A stretch of DNA of 64,000 nt from Polyangiaceae bacterium (GTDB taxonomy: Bacteria > Myxococcota_A > Polyangia > Polyangiales > Polyangiaceae): assembly GCA_020633205.1 (NCBI GenBank), contig JACKEB010000013.1, forward strand, positions 1 through 64,000, given 5' to 3'. The notes beneath the pieces are model-generated. The model worked only from the letters and a program-made list of their open reading frames with translations, was not told the DNA's origin and searched no databases. This document shows, in pieces, positions 45,901-52,791 of this stretch; the stretch's first letter is position 1; each line of letters opens with the position of its first letter. The position numbers were made by a program, and so were the translations under genes.

Positions 45901-47845
45901 CGTCGAGCAGCTGGCTATTCGAGGGCAGTGCTGGCATGCGGATCGCGCCTTCGAGTTGCTTGCGAACACCCCACAGTGAAACGAAGCTGAAGACCCCGTT
46001 GCCGTGCTGGAGCTTCTCTCGCAGCTGGGACAGATCCAGCGCGAACAAGCGATCCATCGCGTAGCGTGCGCCGAGGTACGCCTCGTCGTCGCGGCTGAGG
46101 CTGCACATTTGGGCTAGCGCTTCGGCGCGCTGGCTGCGCGCCGCGCGATCGTCGTCCGAGATCAAACCCGGGCCCAGGTTGGGGCAGGCGATCAGCGCAT
46201 CGAAAGCGTGGTCGAGGGCAAGCAGCCCGCTCAGGCTGCTCGGGGGAGGTTGTCCGAGGGGCGCACAGAGATACTGCGCGACCTGCTGGGTTTGCTGCAG
46301 CACCGCGCTGAGCTGCCGCGCTTGGCTGCGCACCCGTTCGTGAAGCTGCGGGTCCCAGTCCGACAGGCGGCTCCCACGGAGCGGGTGTTGGTCGAGCGCG
46401 CCCACCCCATGCACGCGCTCTTTGAAGGTTCGGGTCTTCGTTAGCAGCTGATCCAGGGCGGCGCGCCCCAGGGCCGGATTCAAGCGATGTTCGATGCGGG
46501 GGGCGCTCATGACGAGGGAGCGCCGGCCAAGGATCTCGAACACGGAGAAGCCGCCGTCTCGCTCACGATGGAGCTCACTTGCGTAGTGGTTCAGTTCCGT
46601 GCGGAGAGTTGTGACCTCTTGAGCCAGGGCTTGGCTCTGAGCGTCGTTCGCTTCTCCCACCTCCGCCTCGAAGGCCTCGGCTAGCTGCTTGACGACTTGG
46701 GCTTTGCCCGCTTTGTGCGAGTGGAGCTCCAGGCAAAAGCGCCCAAGGCCCGCAGCGCTCAGGCGGCGCTGAACAACGTCGAGGGCCGCCCGCTTCTCCG
46801 AGACGAAGAGCACTGAGCGCTGGGTGTTCAGGAAATGGGCGATCAGGTTGGTGATGGTTTGCGACTTGCCAGTCCCTGGGGGCCCCTCGAGCACGAAGGA
46901 ACGGCCAACATGCGCCGCTGCGAGTGCCGCCATTTGGCTCGAGTCCGCGTCGTAGACGCAGCTGAGGTCCAGAGGCTTGAACTGCCGGTCCAGCTCTTCT
47001 GCCAGGGGCAAGCTGCTCTCGGTTCCCTGACCAGCCAGCGGTTGTCCGCTAGCGAGCGCCGTCACCAGAGGGGAGGCGAGGAGCCGTTCGGTGTGCGCGT
47101 CGAGATCGCGCCACATCAAGAACTTCGTGAAGAAGAAGTGGGTCAGGTAGGCGCTTTGTTCGATGCGTGCACCGGGGAGCTGGGGGAGCGCGCCTTGTAC
47201 TGCCGCGAGGATCTGGTCGATGCGGATCCCGTGTTCGTCGCTGGGCAGGTCACCTTGGAGCGCGGGGAGCTCGACCCCGAAATCGCGCTTGAGCTTCTCG
47301 AGCAGCGTGATGTTGAAGACGGCGTCTTCATCCGAAGCGCTGAGCTTGAATGCGCTGGTCGGCCCCTTGCGCTTGAGCTCGACCGGCACCAGGAGCAGGG
47401 GCGCGCGGCGCAACTTGTCGCTCCCTGGTGCCTCGGGGAAAAGCACGCTGCCAAGGGCCAAGAACAACGTGTTGAGGCCGAGCTCCTCTTGGCTGAGGCG
47501 CGCGTCGCGGCCGAGCAAGACCAACCGCCGTTCGAGCTCAGTCGTGTCTTGCTCGACGTAGAGCTTGCGTTGGCTGAGTGCCGTCACCACGGGGTCCGGC
47601 TCGGGCGGGCTCTGCCCGAGTTCACCTACCGGGGCCACCCGTCGTGGCGGCAACTCGCTGGCGCTGCTCAGGCTGAGCTGCTTTCCGTCGCTCAGCGTAG
47701 CCAGTAGCGCGGGCAGCCCGGGAGAGCGCAGCTCGAGGGCCCGGCGACCTCCGTCGCGTGGGCTCTTGAAGTTCAACAAGGCGTTTCGATAGCTGAGATC
47801 GAGCAGCTCTTGTTTCCAGTGATCGAGGCGGCGCGCTGCGTCCAT
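42995..47845 (-). CDS. DUF4011-helicase-Vsr nuclease-DUF3320 protein (Hhe-like)
   Basis: The start is ATG 47845; the frame continues to 47890 but DUF4011 begins immediately (DHWKQELLDLSYRNALLNF). The 1616-codon gene encodes DUF4011 (residues about 1-240), superfamily I helicase motif I GPPGTGKSQTI (about 322), the long AAA_11 insert (to about 920), Walker B VVFDEASQVS with GDSKQMPPTNFF (about 953-985), AAA_12 part (HYRSRDESLIAFSN, VTRAREQL), a Vsr/MTES_1575-type nuclease (VGIECDGAMYHSA with RDRDRIR, about 1298), an acidic Pro/Glu/Ala linker, and DUF3320 (about 1437-1616). This order matches the single-gene Hhe antiphage system described by Gao and colleagues in 2020 (from memory). No second component is visible next to it. 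Confidence 0.93.
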   Translation of the reverse strand: MDAARRLDHWKQELLDLSYRNALLNFKSPRDGGRRALELRSPGLPALLATLSDGKQLSLSSASELPPRRVAPVGELGQSPPEPDPVVTALSQRKLYVEQDTTELERRLVLLGRDARLSQEELGLNTLFLALGSVLFPEAPGSDKLRRAPLLLVPVELKRKGPTSAFKLSASDEDAVFNITLLEKLKRDFGVELPALQGDLPSDEHGIRIDQILAAVQGALPQLPGARIEQSAYLTHFFFTKFLMWRDLDAHTERLLASPLVTALASGQPLAGQGTESSLPLAEELDRQFKPLDLSCVYDADSSQMAALAAAHVGRSFVLEGPPGTGKSQTITNLIAHFLNTQRSVLFVSEKRAALDVVQRRLSAAGLGRFCLELHSHKAGKAQVVKQLAEAFEAEVGEANDAQSQALAQEVTTLRTELNHYASELHRERDGGFSVFEILGRRSLVMSAPRIEHRLNPALGRAALDQLLTKTRTFKERVHGVGALDQHPLRGSRLSDWDPQLHERVRSQARQLSAVLQQTQQVAQYLCAPLGQPPPSSLSGLLALDHAFDALIACPNLGPGLISDDDRAARSQRAEALAQMCSLSRDDEAYLGARYAMDRLFALDLSQLREKLQHGNGVFSFVSLWGVRKQLEGAIRMPALPSNSQLLDDVTRAERFRKNLGELNAFAPRAVEFLGGNPTDWRYFPEQYASAKQLARDLRERLTRLGLSVLGDTHGLVQALASPEWARQRDWLKSEKAKLHAGLADLSQLSQALAKELGFDLGVFGAPEDPQYLTRLRDLANRWQELEPQTLRDYAQLNQTRVELDQAGLDQLTRELLSGNAPGVLEHLEVSVERAFYEAWLSHDAFSHQLLSSFRGRDHETKIERFRTVDRQLIKDAQPRVAAMLAARKPALDGSDESESGVLRREIRKQRQHLAIRRLFQKAPNALRRLKPCVMMSPLSVARYLDIHGPQFDLVVFDEASQVSVHDAIGALARAKQAVVVGDSKQMPPTNFFMKKQSESDTEDDLPDDLESILDECAAAGLPALSLRWHYRSRDESLIAFSNSRYYGSALFTFPGPVADKSAIGVSYQRVAGVYDRGGSRTNRVEAEALVAEVVERLKNGEEKSFGVVTFNQPQQILVEDLLEAARRAHPEIERYFSEDTLEPVFVKNLENVQGDERDVILFSICYGNDPTGKFYQNFGPLNLDGGQRRLNVAVTRAREQLKVFASISGADIGSSEAKGSQDLKLFLDYAERGAIALTGEARIDMSQDRFGSPLEREVCLGLRGLGHTVHTQVGVAGYRVDLAIVDPAAPGRYLVGIECDGAMYHSAKVARDRDRIRGTVLERLGWQLRRVWSSDWWLDSKRELTRLHEAIVELKAQSAEAAQSLVPPTEDTPSAEQAPTPAADEAAPAPTTEEVAPVSKAPPTLVGDEPAPAGATVLMPAPGEQAAAGSLGAVRETYVVTKLKLRQVEGDAFYEQDAELVADITRIIHTESPVSMELLTKRLLGAWPQSRVTSRVSQRVNELVDRVVQASPMEAEGNVLYRHGDPLHQLTRYRPLTEPDGRELSDVPVLELAAAALAVLQRDISLPREELAKQTALEMGLSRSGKTLNQLCDQAVEVLLSRGKARLHEGQIVLV

Positions 47846-47977
47846 GGCTCGGCACTGACCCGAGTAGCGTGAACACGCCGAGCTTGGCAATCGTCTGCTT
47901 CCACATCCGCCGCAAGCGAGCAGTTTGAGCCGGATTCCCTTGCTTCGTGCGGCGCGCTGCAGCCACGCTGAGCCGCG

Positions 47978-48913
47978 GTGGGTCCCGAACGGAGCGCGGC
48001 GACGACGAGCGGCAGGCGCTGGGCGCTCGGCGCCGCAGCCTTTGCAGCGCTGGTGCTCCTGGTCCTCGGGTCGAGCGGTGTCCTCGACAAGGTTGCCTTC
48101 GCGGTGGCGTGGGGCATGTGGGTTGCAGTGCCGCTGGGGCTCGAGCTCGCGTCGCTGGGAGCGAGCTCGCGGCGACGCCTGCTCGCCGTGTGGCCGCTCT
48201 GCGCGCTACTTGGCGTGTTAAGTTTCCTTGGGGAAATTGACGCGGCGTGGGTTGGCGTACTCGCCTCGCTCTACCTAGGCTTCTGTCTGGCCGTGGCGCT
48301 GGTGGGCGCCTTGGAGCTCAGGCGACGCTTCAGGCAGCCGGCGTCTGTGTGTAGCAACCTCGGCCTTTTGCTGCTACCGGTGGCCGGGGCCTGGCACCTC
48401 GCAGAGCGCATGGGCTGGACGGTGCTCGGCTTTTCTGGACTCTGGGCGGGGCTCACCGCGGCGCACTTTCACTTTGCCGGCTTTGCCACGCCGATCCTAC
48501 TGAGTCGCGGCCTGTTTCGCGCCGGTGGCTCGAGCGTTCGGCAGTGGGCGGAGGTGGCGTTGCTGGCGCTGGGCGTGCCAAGTGTTGCCCTGGGGATCAC
48601 GTTCTCACCGGTCTTGGCGCTGTTCGGGACCGCCTGCATGGTGCTCCCCATCTGGAGCTACGCGTTTGGAGCGCTGCGCGCAAAGGCTGGCACCGGCCTT
48701 GTGCGCCTGCTGCGGAGCCTCAGCGCGCTGGTGCCCCTGTTGACGATGAGCTTGGCCCTGGCCTGGTCGCTCTCCGTGGTTCTCCGCGTCAGCTGGCTGG
48801 ATCTGAACCAGATGATTCGCTATCACGGACTGGCGAACGCTCTGGGATTCATTTCCCTGGGGTTTGCGGCGGAGTGCCTGGAGCCGAGTCGCACTGACGC
48901 CTCAAATACTTGA
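47978..48913 (+). CDS. Multi-pass membrane protein, YndJ-like
   Basis: The 311-residue product starts at GTG 47978 and has about nine hydrophobic segments (WALGAAAFAALVLLVLGSS, LLLLPVAGAWHLA, VALLALGVPSVALGITFSPV and others), so it is an integral membrane protein. The motifs LTAAHFHFAGFATPILL and MIRYHGLANALGFISLG resemble the conserved His-containing motifs of YndJ-like proteins. A transport role is assumed for that family but not proven. Its last 65 bp overlap the convergent TetR gene. It is divergent from the helicase gene, 132 bp away. Confidence 0.75.
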   Translation: MGPERSAATTSGRRWALGAAAFAALVLLVLGSSGVLDKVAFAVAWGMWVAVPLGLELASLGASSRRRLLAVWPLCALLGVLSFLGEIDAAWVGVLASLYLGFCLAVALVGALELRRRFRQPASVCSNLGLLLLPVAGAWHLAERMGWTVLGFSGLWAGLTAAHFHFAGFATPILLSRGLFRAGGSSVRQWAEVALLALGVPSVALGITFSPVLALFGTACMVLPIWSYAFGALRAKAGTGLVRLLRSLSALVPLLTMSLALAWSLSVVLRVSWLDLNQMIRYHGLANALGFISLGFAAECLEPSRTDASNT

Positions 48914-49499
48914 CGGTGTTCCAAGCGACCTCGGGGACGTGCTGAAGCAGCCACGCCTGTTCCAGGTAGGGTGCGTCTCCGGTCCAGCGGCGTCCGGCTT
49001 CGTGGGCCGGGCCAAGTACGATCACATCGTAGAGTTGCGGCGGGAGGTTCGGGAGCTCTCCCTTCAGGATGAATGGGCTCAAGCGCTCGACGATGGGTGC
49101 ATACAGCTCAGCCTTGAAGGCCAGGAAGGGCTCTCGTTGGTCCTCTGGCATCTCCAGGGATGTCATCTGGTAGACGAACGTCGCTTCCTCGCGGTTTTGG
49201 AACACCCAGCTGAGGTAGGCGTGGGTCAGCGCGTGCACCGCCGCTCGGGCTGTGCTCACCCCCTCGAGCGCCGCGCGCAGATCCGTGAACATATGCTCGA
49301 AGCTACGTTGCAGGAGCGCGTGGGCGATGCCCTGGAGACCGCCGAAGTGGTGATACAAGCTGCTCTGACTCGAGCCCGACGCCGCGCGGATATCCTCGAG
49401 GCTGGTCTTCAAGATGCCTGTCCGGGTGAAGCAGCGCAGGGCAGCGTTCAGGATCGCATCCCGCCGCTTCTCGCCATCTCGCCGCTGGGGCTGCACCAT
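48849..49499 (-). CDS. TetR-family transcriptional regulator
   Basis: The start is ATG 49499 (the frame extends to 49535). The 216-residue product has an N-terminal TetR helix-turn-helix (DAILNAALRCFTRTGILKTS, LEDIRAASGSSQSSLYHHFG) and a helical ligand/dimerisation domain (YLSWVFQNREEATFVYQMT, FLAFKAELYAPIVERL). It is divergent from the SDR gene, and two palindromes lie in the 186-bp space between (49615-49635 and 49634-49650), which is the classic arrangement of a TetR repressor controlling itself and the neighbouring gene. The 3' end overlaps the membrane protein gene by 65 bp. Confidence 0.9.
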   Translation of the reverse strand: MVQPQRRDGEKRRDAILNAALRCFTRTGILKTSLEDIRAASGSSQSSLYHHFGGLQGIAHALLQRSFEHMFTDLRAALEGVSTARAAVHALTHAYLSWVFQNREEATFVYQMTSLEMPEDQREPFLAFKAELYAPIVERLSPFILKGELPNLPPQLYDVIVLGPAHEAGRRWTGDAPYLEQAWLLQHVPEVAWNTVKYLRRQCDSAPGTPPQTPGK

Positions 49500-49614
49500 C
49501 CCCAGGAGCCTTGCAAGCCCCGCCCCTCGGCGCAACGCCGTCGCCGCCTGAATTGGCGCTAGGCAGAAACCTGGAGAAAACCGCGCGATTTTGTGCCCGC
49601 TGCGCGCCGCCGCT

Positions 49615-49635
49615 AGTTGTATTAAAAATACAACT
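49615..49635. promoter_or_regulatory. Perfect 9-bp-arm palindrome, likely TetR operator
   Basis: AGTTGTATT (49615-49623), spacer AAA, then AATACAACT (49627-49635), an exact inverted repeat that is AT-rich in a GC-rich region. It lies about 50 bp before the SDR ATG and about 115 bp before the TetR ATG. Confidence 0.8.
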
Positions 49636-49650
49636 GGACGATTCGTTCAG
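49634..49650. promoter_or_regulatory. Second palindrome, CTGGACGA-T-TCGTTCAG
   Basis: Arms CTGGACGA (49634-49641) and TCGTTCAG (49643-49650) are complementary except at one position. The shape TGGACGAnTCGTTCA is typical of TetR operators. It overlaps the first palindrome by 2 bp. Confidence 0.7.
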
Positions 49651-49685
49651 TTGGCCCCAGGCCTTCTGTTCAGAAGGAGGCAGCG

Positions 49686-50507
49686 ATGAGTGAGCGAACG
49701 ATCGTGCTGAGCGGGGCGAGTAGCGGGATAGGTGCTGCGCTGGCGGTAGCGTTGGCTGCGCCTGGGCGACGCCTGGTGTTGACAGCGCGGCGTCGAGACG
49801 CGCTCGAGGCGACGTGCGAGTTGGTCAGGCGTGCTGGTGCGGAGGCGGAGGTGGTGACGGGAGATCTCTCCACCCGTCAGGGTGCGCGGCAGCTCGCTGA
49901 ACGTATCCGCGAGGCGATGCCTGCGATCGACCTCTTGATTCACAACGCGGGGATCTGGCCCACGAAGCGCGAGCTGACGATGGAAGGCTTCGAGCGGGGC
50001 TTCGCGGTGAACTACGTCGGGACGCGTGAGCTAAACGAGTCGCTGCTCCCCTCGCTCCGCGGGACGTTGGATCGCCCGCCGCGCGTCGTGTTCGTTAGCG
50101 CCGGGCTGCTCAAGGTGATGGGACGTTGGGATAAACAACGGACGCCCAAAGGAACCGACTTCAGCCGCGTGAAGACCTACGCCAATACCAAGCTGTGCGG
50201 CGCGATTTACGCACGGCAATTCGCCCTGGAGCACCCGGAGCTCGAGGTCATGCTGCTACACCCTGGCGTGGTGCGCACCGAGTTGGGAGTGGGGGAGGGA
50301 CTCATGGGGCGGGCGACGCGCTGGATGAAGCGCCGTTGGGAGACCCCCGAGGCCTGCGCGTCACGAGCCGCGCGAGTGATCTTGGAGCAGCCGGTTCCCC
50401 GTGGCGAAGGGGTGTGGATCCTGGAAGACAAGCCCGATGCCTGGCCCAAGAAGTTCCTGCAGCCGGCCCACGCGGAGGAGCTGGAGGCGGTGCTCCACCA
50501 GGGATAG
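49686..50507 (+). CDS. Short-chain dehydrogenase/reductase
   Basis: The 273-residue product has the classical SDR fold: cofactor motif SGASSGIG at residues 9-16 (Ser for the usual first Thr), LLIHNAGIW, the catalytic Ser region VFVSAGLL and the Tyr-Lys pair TYANTKLCG (YxxxK), then LLHPGVVRTELG. This matches the classical or retinol-dehydrogenase-like SDR enzymes, which oxidise or reduce alcohols/ketones with NAD(P)(H). GAAGGAGG lies 7 bp before the ATG. It is divergent from the TetR gene and probably its target; the substrate may be the TetR ligand or a related compound. Confidence 0.93.
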   Translation: MSERTIVLSGASSGIGAALAVALAAPGRRLVLTARRRDALEATCELVRRAGAEAEVVTGDLSTRQGARQLAERIREAMPAIDLLIHNAGIWPTKRELTMEGFERGFAVNYVGTRELNESLLPSLRGTLDRPPRVVFVSAGLLKVMGRWDKQRTPKGTDFSRVKTYANTKLCGAIYARQFALEHPELEVMLLHPGVVRTELGVGEGLMGRATRWMKRRWETPEACASRAARVILEQPVPRGEGVWILEDKPDAWPKKFLQPAHAEELEAVLHQG

Positions 50508-50566
50508 CTCCGCGGAAAACGCCCCGGTGGCTCCGCGGCTGCTTGCTCGGCTATGCTCGACGGCCG

Positions 50567-51679
50567 ATGGGGCGAGTCGAACACGGCGTTCGGTCAGTGC
50601 GGCGAACGGCGACGCACGGGGTTTGGGGGTTAGGTGCGCTGCTGCTCGCTGGCTGCTCCGAGCGCCTTGGGGACGAGCAGCTCACTACGGCGCTTTCGGG
50701 TGCAGCGACTGAACGCTGCGTCATCGAGCCAGCGGCGCCGGCGGTGGCTTTCAGCGGCGGCTTCAGCTTGGCATTCAGCGCAGGCCCGCTGTGGATCTTC
50801 CCCGGAGCCAGCGATGCGCAAGGTCAGTCGCTGGGCACCATTGGCGCGCGCGTGAGCCCGGCCGATACCAAGTGTGGCTACGCCTTCGACTACCTGAGGG
50901 ACTCCCAAGGCGCTCTGCTCAAGCTGTTGGAGCCGGACGCGACTGAGCTGGACGCAGCACGAGGTGAGCTCGTGCTCACGCCTCTCTCCGGTTTCGTGAC
51001 GGAGTGGCAGGGCGCTGAACGCGGGCTCGTGTTCTACCGCAAGGAGTTCGTGCGTGGCTTCTTCGACGTCGAAGTGGTCGGGGTCGGTGTGGCTGCGCTG
51101 GACGCGGACGGCGCGGCTGTTCGACTCGCTCCCGGTTATTACCCCGAGGAACCAAGCTTGACCTGGCTGGAGCCGCAGGTTTGGGGCCGCTCCGCGCTGC
51201 TAGGCCAGGACGGGCTCGTCTACAGCTATCGCTGCGTGAACGAGGGACCCTTCGACGACACTTGCAGGGTGGGTCGGGCACCGCTAGCGGGCATCTCGGA
51301 CCCGGCGGCCTGGAAGTACCGCGGGGCCTTCGACTGGGAGAGCGAGCCGAAGCAGGCGGCGGCGATTCTTGCGGGGATGGGCGAGCTCAGCGTTGCGTAC
51401 AATTCCCATATAGGAAAATACGTCTTTGCTTTTCCACCGGTCCTCTCCAACGAAGTACAGGGGAAAGTCGGGGGCTCGCCCAGTGAGGTGAATAGCCTGA
51501 CTCATCACGTCTTTGACGGTGTGCCGGACGGGTTTCTCGGCATCCACGATCTGGCTCAGCACCCAAGCCTCGGGGCAGGGGATGAGATCTGGTTCAGCTA
51601 CCTTTCGAGTCCCGATCAAAGCCAGCCAGGCGCACCCGAGCCCGGCGTGCGTTTGGTCAGCCATCGGTTGGAGCTGTGA
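50567..51679 (+). CDS. Lipoprotein with propeller-like domain, DUF4185-like
   Basis: The start is ATG 50567, 60 bp after the SDR stop; earlier codons of the frame run inside the SDR gene. The 370-residue product has the signal THGVWGLGALLLAGCSER. The body has propeller-type strands (GFSLAFSAGPLWIFPGASD, ALLGQDGLVYSYRCV, LSVAYNSHIGKYVFAF, DEIWFSYLSSPDQ) like DUF4185 and related GH-like propellers, but I cannot name a catalytic residue. The next gene overlaps its stop (TGATG at 51677-51681), so the two are translationally coupled and may form an outer-membrane pair. Confidence 0.75.
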   Translation: MGRVEHGVRSVRRTATHGVWGLGALLLAGCSERLGDEQLTTALSGAATERCVIEPAAPAVAFSGGFSLAFSAGPLWIFPGASDAQGQSLGTIGARVSPADTKCGYAFDYLRDSQGALLKLLEPDATELDAARGELVLTPLSGFVTEWQGAERGLVFYRKEFVRGFFDVEVVGVGVAALDADGAAVRLAPGYYPEEPSLTWLEPQVWGRSALLGQDGLVYSYRCVNEGPFDDTCRVGRAPLAGISDPAAWKYRGAFDWESEPKQAAAILAGMGELSVAYNSHIGKYVFAFPPVLSNEVQGKVGGSPSEVNSLTHHVFDGVPDGFLGIHDLAQHPSLGAGDEIWFSYLSSPDQSQPGAPEPGVRLVSHRLEL

Positions 51680-52626
51680 TGCGCCGGGCTGCTTGTCTCC
51701 CCGTCGCGGTTGCTCTCGGTGCGCTGCTGGTGATCCTCTACTGCGTGGACGGGCACGCGAAGCCAACGCCACTTGCGGAGCGAGAGGGCGCGAAGTGGAC
51801 GGTGCTGCCGGGGTCGTCGCGCGTCATCAGCCACGGGCGCTCCGCTTCTCGAGATACGCCGGCTCTGGCGTATCAGATCACGCCTTACACCGCGGAAATG
51901 GCTGGCGGGGACTTCGCATTCGTGGGGCTCGAGACACCGGATCTCTCGCTGCGCTTTGGGTTCTACGGCTTGATCGAGCTCGAGAGCGAGCGTCCGCTGA
52001 CGTCCGGAGACGCCGGGGACCAGCTGATCTTGCCGCTCGTCGGCTTGCTCTGGCGCGGTTCCAACGGCCTCACCGCGGCGCTGTCACTGGACTCCTTTGG
52101 TGAGCATACCTTCGGGGAGCGGGGGTGCCTGGAGTTTGCGTTGTCGCTGCGCCATGAGAGCGAGCACTTCAGCGGCTCCCGGGACGGCAACGAGGGTCGC
52201 TACGCCGACGTACCGAACATCGACAACTTTGTCATGCCAGACGTTGCCGTGAGGATACCGTTGGGAGACTTCAACTTCGAGGCGCGTGCTCAGTTGAAGT
52301 ACTTCTTCGGGAGGCAATACGAGCGCTCCTACAGCGTCGGTCCAGGCTTTGATTTGATCTTGCACTGGCTGCTGAGCGACGGCCTGCAGCCTTTCAACTC
52401 GACGTTTGGGGAGTACCTCTTCGGGACCGAATTGAGCTTCGAAGACGAACGCGTGCGTACCCCGGATAACTACCTGTTGCGGAACCTCACGGGACTGATC
52501 TTTCCCGGCAAATGGGGCGAGGTGCAGGTCTTCAACTCCCTCGCCTTAGGTCACGGAAAGGGGCTCCTCGCGTTTCGGCGCGAAGCGCTCTGGGGGTTTG
52601 GTGTACGCGTCGTTCCGTTCGAGTGA
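51679..52626 (+). CDS. Outer-membrane beta-barrel-like protein
   Basis: The start is ATG 51679, overlapping the upstream stop; a GTG one codon earlier is possible. The 315-residue product has a signal anchor or signal peptide (ACLPVAVALGALLVILYCVDGHA) and then alternating strands with aromatic residues: LSLRFGFYGLIELES, LEFALSLRHESEHFSGS, FNFEARAQLKYFFGRQYERSY and a C-terminal VRVVPF ending in Phe-Glu, close to the Phe that closes outer-membrane barrels. It resembles DUF1207-type barrels only in general shape. Coupled to the lipoprotein upstream. A terminator-like palindrome follows at 52634. Confidence 0.7.
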   Translation: MRRAACLPVAVALGALLVILYCVDGHAKPTPLAEREGAKWTVLPGSSRVISHGRSASRDTPALAYQITPYTAEMAGGDFAFVGLETPDLSLRFGFYGLIELESERPLTSGDAGDQLILPLVGLLWRGSNGLTAALSLDSFGEHTFGERGCLEFALSLRHESEHFSGSRDGNEGRYADVPNIDNFVMPDVAVRIPLGDFNFEARAQLKYFFGRQYERSYSVGPGFDLILHWLLSDGLQPFNSTFGEYLFGTELSFEDERVRTPDNYLLRNLTGLIFPGKWGEVQVFNSLALGHGKGLLAFRREALWGFGVRVVPFE

Positions 52627-52633
52627 GCGGCGG

Positions 52634-52656
52634 GTGTACGGACACTAGCCGTACAC
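52634..52656. promoter_or_regulatory. Inverted repeat GTGTACGG-N7-CCGTACAC, terminator or activator site
   Basis: GTGTACGG (52634-52641) and CCGTACAC (52649-52656) are exact complements with a 7-nt loop, followed by TTTT, so it could end the upstream operon. The same half-sites recur at 52705-52729 without a T-run, which fits better with a protein-binding site. Confidence 0.6.
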
Positions 52657-52704
52657 TTTTCCTTGGCTAAGTACTGGATAGTACTAGCGGTTGTCCGGGT
52701 CACA

Positions 52705-52729
52705 GTGTCCGGCCCAGCTGGCCGAACAC
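52705..52729. promoter_or_regulatory. Inverted repeat GTGTCCGG-N9-CCGAACAC, activator-site candidate
   Basis: GTGTCCGG (52705-52712) and CCGAACAC (52722-52729) are complementary except at one position, and the central GCC/GGC also pairs. It shares half-sites with 52634-52656, about 50 bp before a sigma54-like promoter. Confidence 0.55.
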
Positions 52730-52762
52730 CTGCTTCCCGAGCGAAGTGCCCTACTTCTGAGC

Positions 52763-52777
52763 TGGCATCGCGCTTGC
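52763..52777 (+). promoter_or_regulatory. Sigma54-type promoter candidate TGGCA-N6-TTGC
   Basis: TGGCA (52763-52767) and TTGC (52774-52777) have the exact spacing of the -24/-12 sigma54 promoter. Transcription would start near 52789, leaving almost no leader before ATG 52792, which counts against it. Confidence 0.45.
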
Positions 52778-52791
52778 GTTGGTAGGCGCGT

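Noticed and set aside
46835..47707. 290-codon plus-strand frame opposite the helicase gene
   Set aside because: Shadow of the helicase coding sequence; no ribosome site and no domain.
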